A stretch of DNA of 64,000 bases. Source: Monocercomonoides exilis (taxonomy: Eukaryota > Preaxostyla > Oxymonadida > Polymastigidae). Numbering within the stretch: the stretch's first letter is position 1; every line of letters starts with the position of its first letter. The notes under the pieces were generated by a model. That model searched no databases and was not told the origin of the DNA. It was given only the letters and a program-made list of their open reading frames with translations. The stretch is taken from positions 870,001 to 934,000 of the forward strand of contig LSRY02000024.1 in the NCBI GenBank assembly GCA_001643675.2, given 5' to 3'. Shown in pieces: positions 10,740-22,104 of this stretch. Position numbers and translations under genes: made by a program.

Positions 10740-11708
10740 ATGGCAGAAGAAAAAAAGTTGATCTGCATTTTAAATTGTGAAGATCATCCTCATTGGGAAA
10801 AATACACAGTTGAATTGCTTGGGAATTCTTTTAACTACATAACATATCAAGTCACAAAATCCAATTATCCTCCGTTGGAAGAAACAGCTCGTTTTGATGG
10901 GTTTATTATCAATGGTTCACTTTCAGCTGCTTATGAAACTGAAAAAGAATGTCCAGGGACATGGGTTCCTCGTTTTGGACAATACGTGAGAGATCTTGTT
11001 GGGGTTATCCAACAAAGAAACGAAACTTCTCTGAAAAAGCAAAGATTGGTTGGTATTTGCTTTGGACATCAAATAATTGCACACTATTTGGGAGGGAAAT
11101 GTGAAAAAATGGAGCATAGGCAATACGGTCTTCAGCCACTAATTCTTGAGCCAAAGTATGCTTTTGCCTCGCCTTTCTTTCTTCAATTTTTTTTAAAACT
11201 CAAAATTGCTTTATTTTTTATTTTTGTTTTTTGTCTAACAAAAAAGTTTTTTCAAAATTCCTTCTGTTCATATAGCTTTTAAAAATATATACAATCTTCA
11301 AACACCAATTGAACCCTCTGATCTCCCTCAACTTGCACCGATTGAAACACATGGAGATTGCGTGTCAAAGTTACCACCTTCTGCGAACCTAATTGCAAAA
11401 AGTGAAAATACTCAAATTGAAGCTTTTTCTATTGGTGAGAGTATTCTAAGTTTGATGTTCTTCTTCTTTTTGTGCACAAAGAAATTATCACATTTTTTCC
11501 ACTTAAAATCATTTTTCCTTAAAAAATTTCAGCAACACAATTTCATCCTGAATTCACAAACGACATTGTGGAAAATGAACTTATTCCACATATAAAGCAC
11601 GTTTATCCATCATTTGTTCCTCTTCCACCTGAAACATCATTCAAGGTTTCCGAAGATACGAGCAGATTTTTCATATCCTTGGTTCGTTCATTTTTGGCTG
11701 GCTTATAG
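10740..11708 (+). CDS. Class-I glutamine amidotransferase (GMP-synthase-like)
   Basis: Exons 10740-11155, 11247-11434 and 11533-11708 join to 259 aa. The catalytic triad is Cys107 in GICFGHQ, then His206 and Glu208 in ATQFHPEF, which only appears after splicing into exon 3. The order of motifs (INGS near 58, nucleophile elbow, ETHGDCVSKLPPSA, HPEF) is that of stand-alone GATase1 proteins that hydrolyse glutamine to release ammonia; the acceptor substrate cannot be told. Intron 1 (91 nt) begins GTATGC and is placed with an AAAAAG acceptor because the more obvious TATAG downstream breaks the frame. Intron 2 (98 nt) is GTGAGA...TTTCAG. Stop is TAG. The gene converges on the minus-strand gene ending at 11857. 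Confidence 0.85.
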
Positions 11709-11856
11709 ACAAATATCCAATTTGATTTCGTCTAATTGTTAATTTTGTTTTGAGAAAAAACAAAAAGGAAAATAAAAATGAAAAATAGTAAAATAAACTG
11801 AAATGGCTCCAATTTTTTATGGAAGAAGATATGAATGAATGTGATTGGAATTGAAA

Positions 11857-12380
11857 TTAAAACTTTGCCCTTGTGGCAGTTTTTCCTAATTTTTCATTAT
11901 GCTCATATGCTCTATGGAGAACTTTTTGTTCAGATTTTTTAGGATGATCCACATCGAAGCTGTACAATTGTTGAACGCCTCCGTCTGCTGGATCTTCTTT
12001 CAAGTAAAGACCAGAACTAGTAACGCGGAAAATATCTTTTCTCGGAGAGTCATCTTGCCCCTAACGATGTTACATATTTAGAAGATAATAATTAATAGAA
12101 AAAACAAAATCACAAATATTTTATAACAAACCTTTGGATATTTTGTAGTATAATTATAACCTCTTCTTGTTGGAATCACTGTAGCGCGTTTCCAGGTATA
12201 TCCTTCGGATTGAATAGGAACTGAAGTTAAAGGAGTTGGTCTTTCAACATCAGTTTCAAGTTGTTGCATTTTAGCAATATCTTCGTGCCTTTTGCAGCAA
12301 TATCCATTGAATAAATCGTTGTCAACCGGTTGGGAGCAATCCTTCAATTTACAAATTCTTGGGGGATCTTTAAATGGCAT
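11857..12380 (-). CDS. Small Cys/His protein of unknown function (150 aa)
   Basis: Two exons, 12132-12380 and 11857-12060, joined over a 71-nt intron (GTTTGT...GTTAG), give 150 aa. The N-terminal 35 residues contain a possible zinc site: ICKLKDCSQ, then YCCKRH (C-x4-C, x12, CC-x2-H). It vaguely recalls the short C3H-type potential DNA-binding domain of chromatin subunits, but I cannot assign it. The rest is polar with WKRATVIPTRRGYNY and a helical C-terminus rich in Glu and Lys. No signal peptide or membrane segment is seen. It is divergent from the RBR ligase, with 259 bp between the two ATGs. Confidence 0.7.
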
Positions 12381-12639
12381 TGCAAATGATTTTTATATGA
12401 TATGTGTGGAGGAAAAAAAGTCAGAAAATAAACAGTTAATTTTAGCCCATAATATATGAAGAGCATTCATGGAACAAACTTCAAGCAGTTTGATGAAGAA
12501 TGTCAGAATAGCACATTTTCATAATTTGAAATACAAATATGATAAATGGAAACATATGTTAACGGAGATTTCCCATAATTATATTTTCAATCAATAATCG
12601 TATTGGGAGAATATCAAATTTTCTATCTATACATTATAA

Positions 12640-14451
12640 ATGGCTTTGTTATTGCAAAGCAACGATTCTAAAACTGAATTAAATGCTTCTCATTCCCAAG
12701 AGTCGCAACCAAACGAAGAAATTGATGATTTTTTATTTGGGTTCATTTTTGATGAAGATGTTGAGGATTCAAAGCAAGATGTGTTTTTGGATGAAGATGA
12801 AGCTTCTATTCTATTACAATTTCCAAGCGCAAGCAGAAGGTATGTTCGAACCGAGCTCACAGACATGGGAATTTCACGACAAAGAGTCAAACTCATTTTG
12901 ACAAAAATGACAAAGAATATGCTTATGTGGCCAAGAGCAGATGAATTTATTCCACATGCAGAAAATGTGAATTTTGAAAAATGGGGAAAGACAGTTACAA
13001 CACCGAATACAAAGAAGGCCCAACTGCTTATTTCTTTTCTTCAATCATGGTTAAATAACAGTTCTATTTCTGGAGATATGATTGAACAAATTTTCAAAGA
13101 AAACAATTGGAATTCTTATGATTCAATTCAAAAGTTATTAGACAACAGAACTGAAATTAAAAAAGCCTTACGAAAGAAACATTTTCAACAACGAGATGAT
13201 TCAAAGGAAAACATCTTACCATCTATAGAAAAGATACAGCACGACGAACGCATTGCCGAACTTTCGGTAATAAATTCCATTGATTTCAGCGAGCAGGAGC
13301 CTTCAGTGCTCGAAGAATTGGAATGGCTTAAGTCGATTATCGTTCGAAGTCTGAAAAATGAAGATATTTTTTGGAAGCGAAGAGAGCAACTTTTCAACAT
13401 TCATTCAAGTGAAATTGGTGAAAGTGATCAAGAGGCAGAAAAATTGGAGGAAAAAAGCATTGATATAGCGGATGAGGTTGTGTGCAAGGAGTGTTGGCAT
13501 GGAATGACAAGAAAGGAGTTGGTAACATGCGAGCATGGTCATCAGAGCTGCCCTTTCTGTTTGGCAGAGAAAGCTCGTATTGGCTTGCAACAAGATAACT
13601 GCCAAATCTCTTGCATAATGTCGAGTTTTATAGATTTGTCTTCGACATCGTCTTCATCTGCTTCTTCTTCGACCTCTTCAACTGAATCACCTTCATCGTC
13701 TACCTCTTCCTCTTCTTCATCAATTGAAAACCCTAAGTGTGATGCCATAATCGATATGTGCTTTTATCGTTCAGCATTGTCTCCATGGGAATGGGAGCAG
13801 CTGGAAAAGCAGCGCCTAATCTATGAGGTTCAGAGATCTGGTCTTGATGGAATCACCACTTGCCCGTTTTGCAATTCAATTTATTCCATAGAGCCGAAAA
13901 GCTGTATTTCCGAGATCACATGCCGGAATATTTACTGCCAGCGGAGATGGTGCAGATTCTGCAGAGGACAAGTGTCTGCTGCTAATTTTCCGCATCGGTG
14001 CAGCCAGATGACAGATTGGGGCAAAAAGGAGCTCGGAGATTTCATCGTACAGGAAAAACAAGGTTCAGCAAATTCTCAAAAGGAATCGCCAAAACATTTT
14101 TCCTGTGGAAACTGCAACGGACCAATGAACAACCTGTCAAAGTGCAACAGGGCGATTTGCTCTAAATGCGGATGGAGCTGCTGCATGATTTGTGGGGAAG
14201 AATGCTCTTCTGGTTTGAATGCTGCCTCTGGAGCCAAAGAGCCTGGCTCATCAAACCCATTTGCCCATTTTTCGCAAGGACTGTGTGCACTCTTTTCTTG
14301 TGGAGATAGGGAAATCGACAAGGATCTCATTTTGACAAAAATAGCAGAACATAAATGGAAGAAGGTGTATCAGAACTTCAATTACATAAATTTGAACATG
14401 GTCATGGACTCTATTTCAAAAGTACCAGTGGTCCAGGAGACTAAAATATGA
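12640..14451 (+). CDS. RBR-type E3 ubiquitin ligase (RNF216/TRIAD3-like)
   Basis: Single exon, 603 aa. RING1 begins at Cys282 (CKECWHG, then TCEHGHQSCPFC). A Ser/Thr-only run of about 40 residues (around 327-367) interrupts the end of RING1. The IBR starts near 408 (TCPFCNSIYSIEP, CQRRWCRFCRG) and RING2 near 489 (CGNCNGPM, CSKCGWSCCMICGEEC). By analogy with HOIP and parkin the thioester cysteine would be C502 in SKCNRAIC. RBR ligases take ubiquitin from an E2 onto this cysteine before transfer to substrate. The RING1 pattern (C..C, LVTCEHGH, C..C) is closest to RNF216. The N-terminus is acidic, with a helical region at 55-90. Stop is TGA, showing TGA is a real stop here. Confidence 0.82.
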   Translation: MALLLQSNDSKTELNASHSQESQPNEEIDDFLFGFIFDEDVEDSKQDVFLDEDEASILLQFPSASRRYVRTELTDMGISRQRVKLILTKMTKNMLMWPRADEFIPHAENVNFEKWGKTVTTPNTKKAQLLISFLQSWLNNSSISGDMIEQIFKENNWNSYDSIQKLLDNRTEIKKALRKKHFQQRDDSKENILPSIEKIQHDERIAELSVINSIDFSEQEPSVLEELEWLKSIIVRSLKNEDIFWKRREQLFNIHSSEIGESDQEAEKLEEKSIDIADEVVCKECWHGMTRKELVTCEHGHQSCPFCLAEKARIGLQQDNCQISCIMSSFIDLSSTSSSSASSSTSSTESPSSSTSSSSSSIENPKCDAIIDMCFYRSALSPWEWEQLEKQRLIYEVQRSGLDGITTCPFCNSIYSIEPKSCISEITCRNIYCQRRWCRFCRGQVSAANFPHRCSQMTDWGKKELGDFIVQEKQGSANSQKESPKHFSCGNCNGPMNNLSKCNRAICSKCGWSCCMICGEECSSGLNAASGAKEPGSSNPFAHFSQGLCALFSCGDREIDKDLILTKIAEHKWKKVYQNFNYINLNMVMDSISKVPVVQETKI

Positions 14452-14741
14452 TTTATATAAGATGTTGAATAATAATTTGTTATTTAGAGTTTTTCGCGCA
14501 TTGTATTTGACTCATTGTTAATGCTCGTTGAGATTATTTGCTTAATTTTTTGTTTAGGATTATTTGATAAAGTTTTTTTGTTATTTCGAATTTTATATTT
14601 TTTTCGTTTTAATAATTGGCTTTTTGCATTTCATTTCTGAATTGTCGGAAATATTCATGATATAGGATTTGTTATTTGTGCTTTATGCTTTTAAAAGAAA
14701 AATAATTGCTTAAAGTGAGAAAAAAATTTTTTTTACAAAGT

Positions 14742-15405
14742 TCAATCTCCAATAATCTGATCCAAATATTTTTCAAATGCATGTGGATTCGAAGGAGGAA
14801 GTTCATGAAATGTGGTACTTGGGAGAAGTCGTAATTCCTGTTTATGAAAAAAAATGTGAATGCGAAAAATCAAATCAAGAAAAAATTTGCAATAATCAAA
14901 GCACACATCAATAAGACTTGAACAAGTTGCTGAAATGAGATGACCATCTTTTTTCAATGCTGTTGCTAATTCGCTTTGATGATTATGCAACAAAGTTTCA
15001 TTGATTACAACAACAAGTGGCTTATGAAAGCCTAACACTTCAATAATAGTTCCAGCCCCGCTATGACTAATTACAAGATCAGATGACTGGATGTCTTCTA
15101 ACAAAGATGATTTAAATTGGTAAACTTCAACGGAAAAGCCAGGAGATCTATTTAATTTGAAACGGATGCAAAAATTAAGACCAAATCAAACAAGCGTAAA
15201 TAAGATATAACCTTCGAGCAAGTAGATGTGTGGGTTGATATTCACTGTTCCCTTTTTGTATAATTAATCGGGAACACTTCAAAAAAATTAGAGTGTGAAA
15301 AAAAGCATCCGTATCGATGGTTTCAATAAGTTGTTCGAATTTTGTTGTTCCAACAGTTATAAATATTGTTGGAAACTCTTTCTTTGTTGGTCCAGATCCA
15401 CTCAT
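14742..15405 (-). CDS. ALG13: ALG13-like UDP-GlcNAc transferase catalytic subunit
   Basis: Exons 15212-15405, 14907-15147 and 14742-14837 join to 176 aa, close to the usual ALG13 length. Visible GT28 C-terminal-domain motifs are IFITVGTTKFEQLIE at the N-terminus, DLVISHSGAGTIIEVL in the middle (the UDP-sugar loop) and PLVVVINETLLHNHQSELA after it. In yeast and animals Alg13 pairs with membrane-bound Alg14 on the cytosolic face of the ER to add the second GlcNAc to dolichol-PP-GlcNAc; no ALG14 is present here. Introns are 64 nt (GTTATA...AATAG) and 69 nt (GTGTGC...AACAG). I chose the ATG at 15405 (MSGSGPTKK), because nothing upstream in frame is an ATG. Confidence 0.88.
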
Positions 15406-15635
15406 AGTCAGATTTATGTGATGCAAATAAATAAATAAATAATTATGGTTGTCATTAATGAAAAAAAAAATGAATAAACTCCTTCAAAAGAAAATTCTTT
15501 GCTTTACATATTTCATTTTATTTATTTTTTCAACAAGTTAACAATAAAACAAATAAGCCAACCAACAAATAATAAATAAAAAAATATATCGTTATTATCA
15601 ATTTTATGTGTTATCAATTCTTTATTGCAAAGTTG

Positions 15636-17490
15636 TTACAATTTTTTCATTGAATGAATCTGTACAATAAATTTTTTTGCTTCTAGAGCAATAGACGTAT
15701 CAGGATGATGGAATAGACCATAAAGGGCATCAAAACAGCCTTCGCTTTCAAATCTTTCCAAAATCATCCGTAAGAAATTTCTGGCTGAAAGTGCTGAATT
15801 CCCTTTCATGAGTCGAAATAACGTTGAGAAGCAGTTAATGCTTAATTCAATGGTCAAAGAATCAGTTTCTCTGATGCAACAATTAACTTTGTTCAATTGT
15901 TCCAATTCTCTCAATTGTGTAACAGTGGGTGATGAAAACAATTCATTTTCTTTCTCCCGTTCAGTTGACTTGCGACGAGGCGATTCTGCTTTCTTTTTGT
16001 CTATTTCCTCTATTACAACGTTATCATTTGTAATTCTATTATTCCATCTCGATGATGTCCAGTCAGTCTCTACACACTGTTCCCCAATGATTTTCTCCAT
16101 CAACAGCTCAAACAACCCAAGAGATCCCATTTCCTGAACACGCTTCACAGATCCAGATGTAATTAACAGAAGAATGAGCGAAACACAGATCACTCTCCAT
16201 CTTGCCGAGAACGCCCCACGAAGCAGTAAGCAGATACATCTGAATATCAATGGGTTGCTGTATAAATATTGAGCTCCGTATATACTCCAGGTACACAAAC
16301 TTCTAGTGATGCAAAGCCCGTCCTCAACCATGCTCATGAAATCATTTTCTTCAGTTGCCGTGAGTTTTTCATTTACTATCGCGTTCTGTAAAGATGTGTA
16401 ATCTTCTGTGTCTGAATCATCTTTCAATGCTAACTGATCCGCTTTGTTTATATTTTGTAACATTTGATGACTTTGCTGCATCAGCATCACTCCGGCAAAA
16501 AGCGAGTTTTCACAAAAGTCTGAAATCCAAACACGTTCATCCTGCTCTTTTTGCAAATTTTGCTTCGATTTGCTCGTCGAATCTTTTATGCGCCTCCTTT
16601 CCTTTATCTCTTCTTTAATTTCAGTAATAGCAAGTTCTTTAACATCTACAAGAACTCTCAGAAAATGTGATGCTCTGTATTTTATTGAAGGATTATTTCG
16701 TGTTGTGAGAAATAGAGTTGGAGCAAGACATTGTCTCCTGGCAAGAAAAGGAAGTGTACTTTTTGAATGTCCAATACACTCTAAAGCGTAAAGTGTTTCC
16801 ATCTCAACCCAAGGCTGATCCGGAACTTTCTGAAGCAAATCAAGTTTTGCCGTAAAGCACGACACAATAATTCGAAGCAAAGTTGATTCAAACTCTCTGG
16901 CAATATTGAGAAAAGAATATATAAGACAAGAGTGAAAAAGTTTATTCTCAGAAGTTGTGGTCCTTCGAATATCTTTTTCCAAAATTAGCAATATTGACGA
17001 TATAGTTTCACTGCACGAATGTGGAAAAGAATTTTCAGCATTTGAAGATAGTGCAGATAGATATGTTAATGAGCTAAAAAAGATTAAACAACTGAGCTGA
17101 AGTTGCTGAGATCCATGATTAAGGATATCAAGTACACGTAAAAAGAAATCCTCATCGCAATATTGCAAAAAATCAGTAAATTGAAGTTGCTTTATGCGCA
17201 AAGAAAGCATCGCAATTACAGAAATTACTTCTTCGTCGGTTCCAAAAGTGAAAGTCTTAAATAACTCTAAAAATAAAAAGTTATTATTTTATAAAATTAT
17301 CATATATTACGTCATGATAATCATACGATGAATTTGACTCTTTCAAATAAAACCAATTGAATATTAATTATTTGCAAAATTTCAAGCAAATATGTTTTAT
17401 TTATAAATATATTATTCAATTATAATTTACCTCATTAGATGATGTTTCATTTTCACCTATATCATAATTTTCATGTTGATATTTTATCAT
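15636..17490 (-). CDS. Unrecognised helical, possibly ARM/HEAT-like protein
   Basis: The main exon 15636-17266 is open for 543 codons. A probable first exon at 17457-17490 (MIKYQHENYDI) joins over a roughly 190-nt intron to give 554 aa. An alternative donor about 26 nt further on (GTAAAT) would shift the frame. The ATG at 17208-17210 would give 524 aa. The protein is rich in Leu, Ser and Cys and largely alpha-helical, with repeating blocks such as ILNHGSQQLQLSCLIFFSSL, LEDIRR-like stretches and PSIKYRASHFLRVLVDV, which suggests Armadillo/HEAT-type repeats. A basic/acidic insertion (EIKEEIKERRR) lies mid-protein. No catalytic motif, signal or membrane segment is evident. It is divergent from the gene starting at 17664. 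Confidence 0.7.
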
Positions 17491-17663
17491 TCACAAAAAA
17501 AATTTTTTATGACGTATAACTTTTTTTTCGAAAGATCAACACAAATTTTTGATTTTTGAAAATACAAAGAGAAGCACATTTGTTGTTTAAAAAGAATACA
17601 TAAACGAAAGGAAACAAAACTCTCATAAATTTATAAAAGGTGCAAAGATCAAAAAGATAAACA

Positions 17664-18230
17664 ATGAAATATTTTCTAGCAGGAATTGTTTGCGCTAATT
17701 TAATACAATGAAATAGAGACTTGCTAATCATGTCTTTAATTGTGTTATAGATGCAGGGAAACCTTCAAACTGGGATGGTATCTCAAGATTATCGAAAAGA
17801 GCTTGCTGGTGATGCATATTTAATTTGTTGTTTTTATTGAAATAACATTATTTTGATAGAGCTTATAAAATCTTTAGATAAGGAAGCTGATATTCATGAT
17901 CCGTTGAATGTTTGCGAACATCCTGACAAACTTGAAAAAATTGACGAAATTAGGGAAGTATTTGAATATAATGTGAAAAAAGCAGGCGAAGCAGATATAG
18001 TGATCGCGTACATACCAATTGCTAGCATGGGAACAGGATTGGAAATGTTAGAAGCTTATAAAGCAGGAAAAACAGTCTTCACAATTTCGCCTTTAAAAAC
18101 GAATTGGACTGTAAGGCTTTATTCAACTCAAATATTCGAGACAATGAAAGATTTCACTGAATTTTTTAAAACAAAATTTATTGATGGAATCTATGTTGAT
18201 TCTGTTAAATCTTCAAGCACTCCGCAATAG
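17664..18230 (+). CDS. Nucleoside 2-deoxyribosyltransferase-like protein
   Basis: Exons 17664-17687, 17751-17808 and 17860-18230 join to 150 aa. Only after splicing does the N-terminus read MKYFLAGIMQG, the family's nucleotide-binding start, followed by VSQDYRKEL. Downstream are EADIVIAYIPIASMGTGLEM (acidic catalytic region and substrate loop), AYKAGKTVFTISPLKTNW and a C-terminal helix. These fit the deoxyribosyltransferase/DUF4406-like fold, common in bacteria, which splits or transfers the N-glycosidic bond of (deoxy)nucleosides. The exact substrate is unknown. The two introns are 63 and 51 nt (GTTTGC...TATAG; GTGATG...GATAG). Stop is TAG. A bacterial origin followed by intron gain is plausible but untested. 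Confidence 0.8.
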
Positions 18231-18432
18231 ATCTGCATTTTACATTTTTTACTTGACATTTTGTAATTATTAACTTTATTTAAAAGAAAACAAACATAAA
18301 AGTATTCTTTTTTACATATTTTTTGAATGATAAACAAAATCATTAAGTGTACTGAAAAAAGAATGGTTGTATTTTAATTTTAAAGTTCTGCTTTCATTTG
18401 TTTGGTCATTATTGGTGATTTATCGAGATAAT

Positions 18433-21400
18433 ATGAATGACCTCAGCATTTCCACGCTCAGAACAGAAAACGAGCAGCTGAAGCAACAACTAGAAAGCGT
18501 AAACTTCGTTCAACAAGAACTTCTTGAAGCTCGCCAAGCTGCTCTGGAACAAGTGGAAGTATAACATTTATTTTATTTTTATGCTTTATTATAATGAATT
18601 TATGAACAGAAATCTCATAGAGAATGCCTAAACCTCCAGGATCAGATTAACAGATTGAAATCATCAAACGATTCACAACAACTCATCTCAGTTTTACGAG
18701 GTGAACTTGAAAAATATAAACAACTTGCACTTAAATTCGATGGGATGAGAGCTGATATTCAGCAAGAAAGATTCGAAAAAGATGGACTTATTTATCGCTT
18801 AAAGACGGAAAACGAAGATTATCTTGCAAGGATAAATCAAAATGAATCGAAAATAGCAGAAGATATTGCAGAAATTGAAACGTTAAATAAGAAATTGAAC
18901 AGGCAGATTCGAGAAAATTCAGATTTGAAAGAGAAGCTTGGAAAGCAAGAAATAAGAATTGAAACAATGACAAATCAATTGGAAGAAAAGATCAGCCAAA
19001 ACAAACAATCAAAAAATACAAGCGAAGTTGAATTAAACATGCTTCATGAACAAGTGTCAACACTTATTGAAGCTCAAAGAAGAATACAAAAGGAAACAGA
19101 AATTGAAAAAGAGAAACACAAAGCCGAACTGTTAACAACCATCAATGATCAAACAAAACTTTTTGAGCAGAGATTGGAAAACGAGAAGAGAAGGTTGGTT
19201 CAACAATTTGATGAGGAGAGAGAAAAATCCTCTCTTCAGATTATGGAACGAGAGGCAAAAATCAAAGAACTATCAGATAAGTACACGAATGTTGATAAGA
19301 GAAAAAATGAATTAGAAGCTGAAAAAATAGAAAATGAGAGAAGGATTCAGGAATTGACTCAGCAAATCACACAGCTCGAACAGCAGCTTTCTTCAACCAG
19401 TCGAGGAATCTCAACAGAGAACAAAGTTCTGCTTCTTCGAATCAAAACGTTAGAAGCCCAGAACGAAAAGCTCGAAAGCGGGAACAAACAGGAAAATGAA
19501 GCGAAAGAGAGGCAGATCGAAGTGTTGCAGCAGCAGAACATGGCCAGAGAGAAGGAGATAGCGGTGTGTGAGCAGCGTGCGCAGCGAGCAGAAGAGGAGT
19601 CAGCCATGTTGAGGAACGAGCTGCACAACTTTGAAGGGACGTGCGCCAAACTGACGCAGACGGTGCAGCAGCTGGAGGCTGCACGAGACGGCGACAGGAC
19701 GCCGCGGAGTGTGTGGGAGAGGACAGAAGAACTGACACGCGGTGCGGATGAGCTGAAGAGGACGGTGTATGAAAGAGAGTGCAGAGTGAAAGAACTGGAG
19801 AGAGAGAAGACGAGGTTGGAAGAGACTGCAAGCGCAATCAGGAAGGACCAGAATATGGAGCGAAAGCTGATGAGGACGGAGATAACAGAGCTGAGGAGCA
19901 GATACGACAGATTGCAGAAGGAGCACAAGAAGGTAGTAGAAGAACTTGAAGCAGCGAGGAAAGAACGTAATGAGCTGGAGAATTATATAAGGGAGCACGA
20001 AAGCACAGTTGATGAATTGAAGGAAAAAGAAGCGAAACTCAATGAAGATCTTTCTTCTGTTGTTGAGCTGAAGGCGCAGCTGGGAGAAGCATATGCGCAT
20101 ATTCAGGATGAGAAGAAAGAGGCAGCTGCTGTGGTTGAGCAGCTTCGTCTGCAGCAGAGCAATTTGGAAGAAGAGCTGTTTCTTCTTCGCGACGAGCGGG
20201 CAGAGGAGACGAGGCAGGCGAAGGCGGAGCTGGCTGCGAAGGATGGGAGGATCCTGTCGCTGCAGCAGAATGTGGCGCAGCTGAAGGCGACGGCCGAGCT
20301 GATGGAGGCGCAGCTGCAGGATGCGCAGAAGGAGGCAGAGAAAGCAGAAGGGGAACTGAGGAGGCTGAGGGCAGCACATGCGAAAGTGGCGGATGGGAGA
20401 CGAATGTTTGAGACAGAAGCAGACAAGTTCCGCATCGAAGCTGAGCAGCTGGCGGTGTCGAAGGCGTTTCTGGAGAAGGCGCTGGGGGCTGCGAAGAGCG
20501 AGCTGCAGGCAGCGAAGGAGAAAGGAGAGAGGGAGATTGAGCTGCTTCAGACAGAAGTGAGGCATCTGAAGGCGCAGTTGACTGACGCGGCTGCGCTGGC
20601 GGAGTCTCGGGCGAAGCGGCTGAAGGAGTTGGAGGGATTGTTTGACCAGGCGAATCAGAGGACGAAGATGCAATTGCAGCAGCGCTTGAATGAGCAGAAA
20701 GCAGCAAACACTTCGTTTGCTGTTGCAACTCATTCGTCACAAGCTTTGAACAAACAGGATTCTTTTATACGCTCTTCGCAAAGAATGCCTTTGCCTCAAC
20801 AAAATATTTCAACTATTTTGAAACCAAACTCAAATTCCTCCTCCTCCTCCTCTTCATCTTCTTCGTCTTCATCTTCATCGTCATCATCAACTCTCCTCAG
20901 ATCTTCTGTCACTTCTTCTTCAATTGCATCTTCACACATACCCAACTCTTCTTATTCGAAATCTCCATCTCACAAGTCAATTCTCCGAAAACAGCACTTC
21001 ATCTCCAACAAATCACGTGCCATGCCTTCCCTTTCACATATTTCTGCGCTTATTTCTTCGTCTCCCTTTTCAGAAGCACCTGCAACTCCCCAGGCGAATA
21101 ATCAAACCCCGCCTCCTCACTCACAAAAACATGTTGTCTACACACCTCTCCCTTCCTCAAGACCAACAAGTGTATCATCATCAGATCTGACACCTTCAGC
21201 CAAAGCCACTCCAACAGTTGCTTCTCTGTCTCATGTTGGTTCTGATGATTCTTCCCTTTCTGCTCCTGAATCTGCACTAAAACCGTCGTCGTCGTCATTA
21301 TCATCATCATCATCTTCTTCTTCATCTTCAACTTCCTCTTTTCAATCATCCAATTCCACATCAACACCTCCTGCTTCATCATCATCATCATCAACATCAT

Positions 21401-21789
21401 CATCTCCATCCACATTACCACATCAGCAATTCTCCTCCCACCTTCTGGGCACGCCTGCTTTTTCAACCCCGACAACATCTGCGCCACTTTCAGACATTCA
21501 ACAGCGTCTGGACGAGCTGCGCAGTCGCCAGCTGCTCCAAAGGAATCGACAACCAGCTTTTGCATTCCATTCTTCCACTCCTGTGAAGAACACATCGACT
21601 TATTCACCTCCTCCATTTCAGTCTTTTTCTTCTTCCTCCTCTTCTTCTTCAACTGACTCAACCTCAGCAGCCAGCCGCATTCTGCAGACGCCATCGACTC
21701 CAGCAACATCATCATATTCTCCATCAACTCCTCCAACATTGATGTCTCTTCGAACGATGCAAAGGAAATGGAGGGAAGCTTCCTCTTAA
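18433..21789 (+). CDS. Long coiled-coil protein with Ser/Pro-rich tail
   Basis: Exons 18433-18558 and 18610-21789 join over a 51-nt intron (GTATAA...AACAG) to 1101 aa. Residues about 1-750 are almost continuous heptad-type coiled coil with few prolines (for example LRTENEQLKQQLE, VLRGELEKYKQLALKF). The last 350 residues are disordered, with poly-Ser blocks and Pro/Thr-rich segments, ending MSLRTMQRKWREASS. Such rods are typical of cytoskeletal, centrosomal/basal-body or Golgin proteins, but no family signature is visible. A GC-rich patch covers roughly 19.5-20.7 kb. The start is the first ATG (MNDLSIS) before a conserved-looking heptad region; the preceding in-frame codons are hydrophobic and AT-rich. 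Confidence 0.8.
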
Positions 21790-22104
21790 TCAGTTTTATA
21801 ATCTTCATGTTGTATTATTTTTTTCGTTGATAATGTCAGTTATGAAAAAATCATACAGTATTTGATAATAATCAATCATTTTAATTTTGTTCTATTTTTA
21901 ATTGAAACGTGTTCGCTTTTTTTTTATTTTCTTTTTTATCCTAAAATAAACTTACTGATTTAACATGTTTGATGAAAGACGAGAAAAACTTGTGTGATTG
22001 AGTGCAATAGCATCAATCCAGAAATGAGAAGGAAATGAAAGAGAAAATTTAAAGACGAAAATAACGTGCAAAATAATAAGAAGTGAAGAATGAGTATGCT
22101 GAGC
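21790..22104. other. Spacer between convergent genes
   Basis: AT-rich, with T-runs and an AATAAA-like stretch near 21944 that could serve 3'-end formation (inference). No gene is visible. Confidence 0.4.

Noticed and set aside
11274-11282. TATAG just before CTTTTAAAA as the exon 2 acceptor of the amidotransferase
   Set aside because: With the GTATGC donor it creates an immediate stop. The upstream AAAAAG keeps the frame.
19359-20740. Long minus-strand frames opposite the coiled-coil gene
   Set aside because: Antisense of Glu/Gln/Arg-rich heptads; composition is explained by the sense strand.
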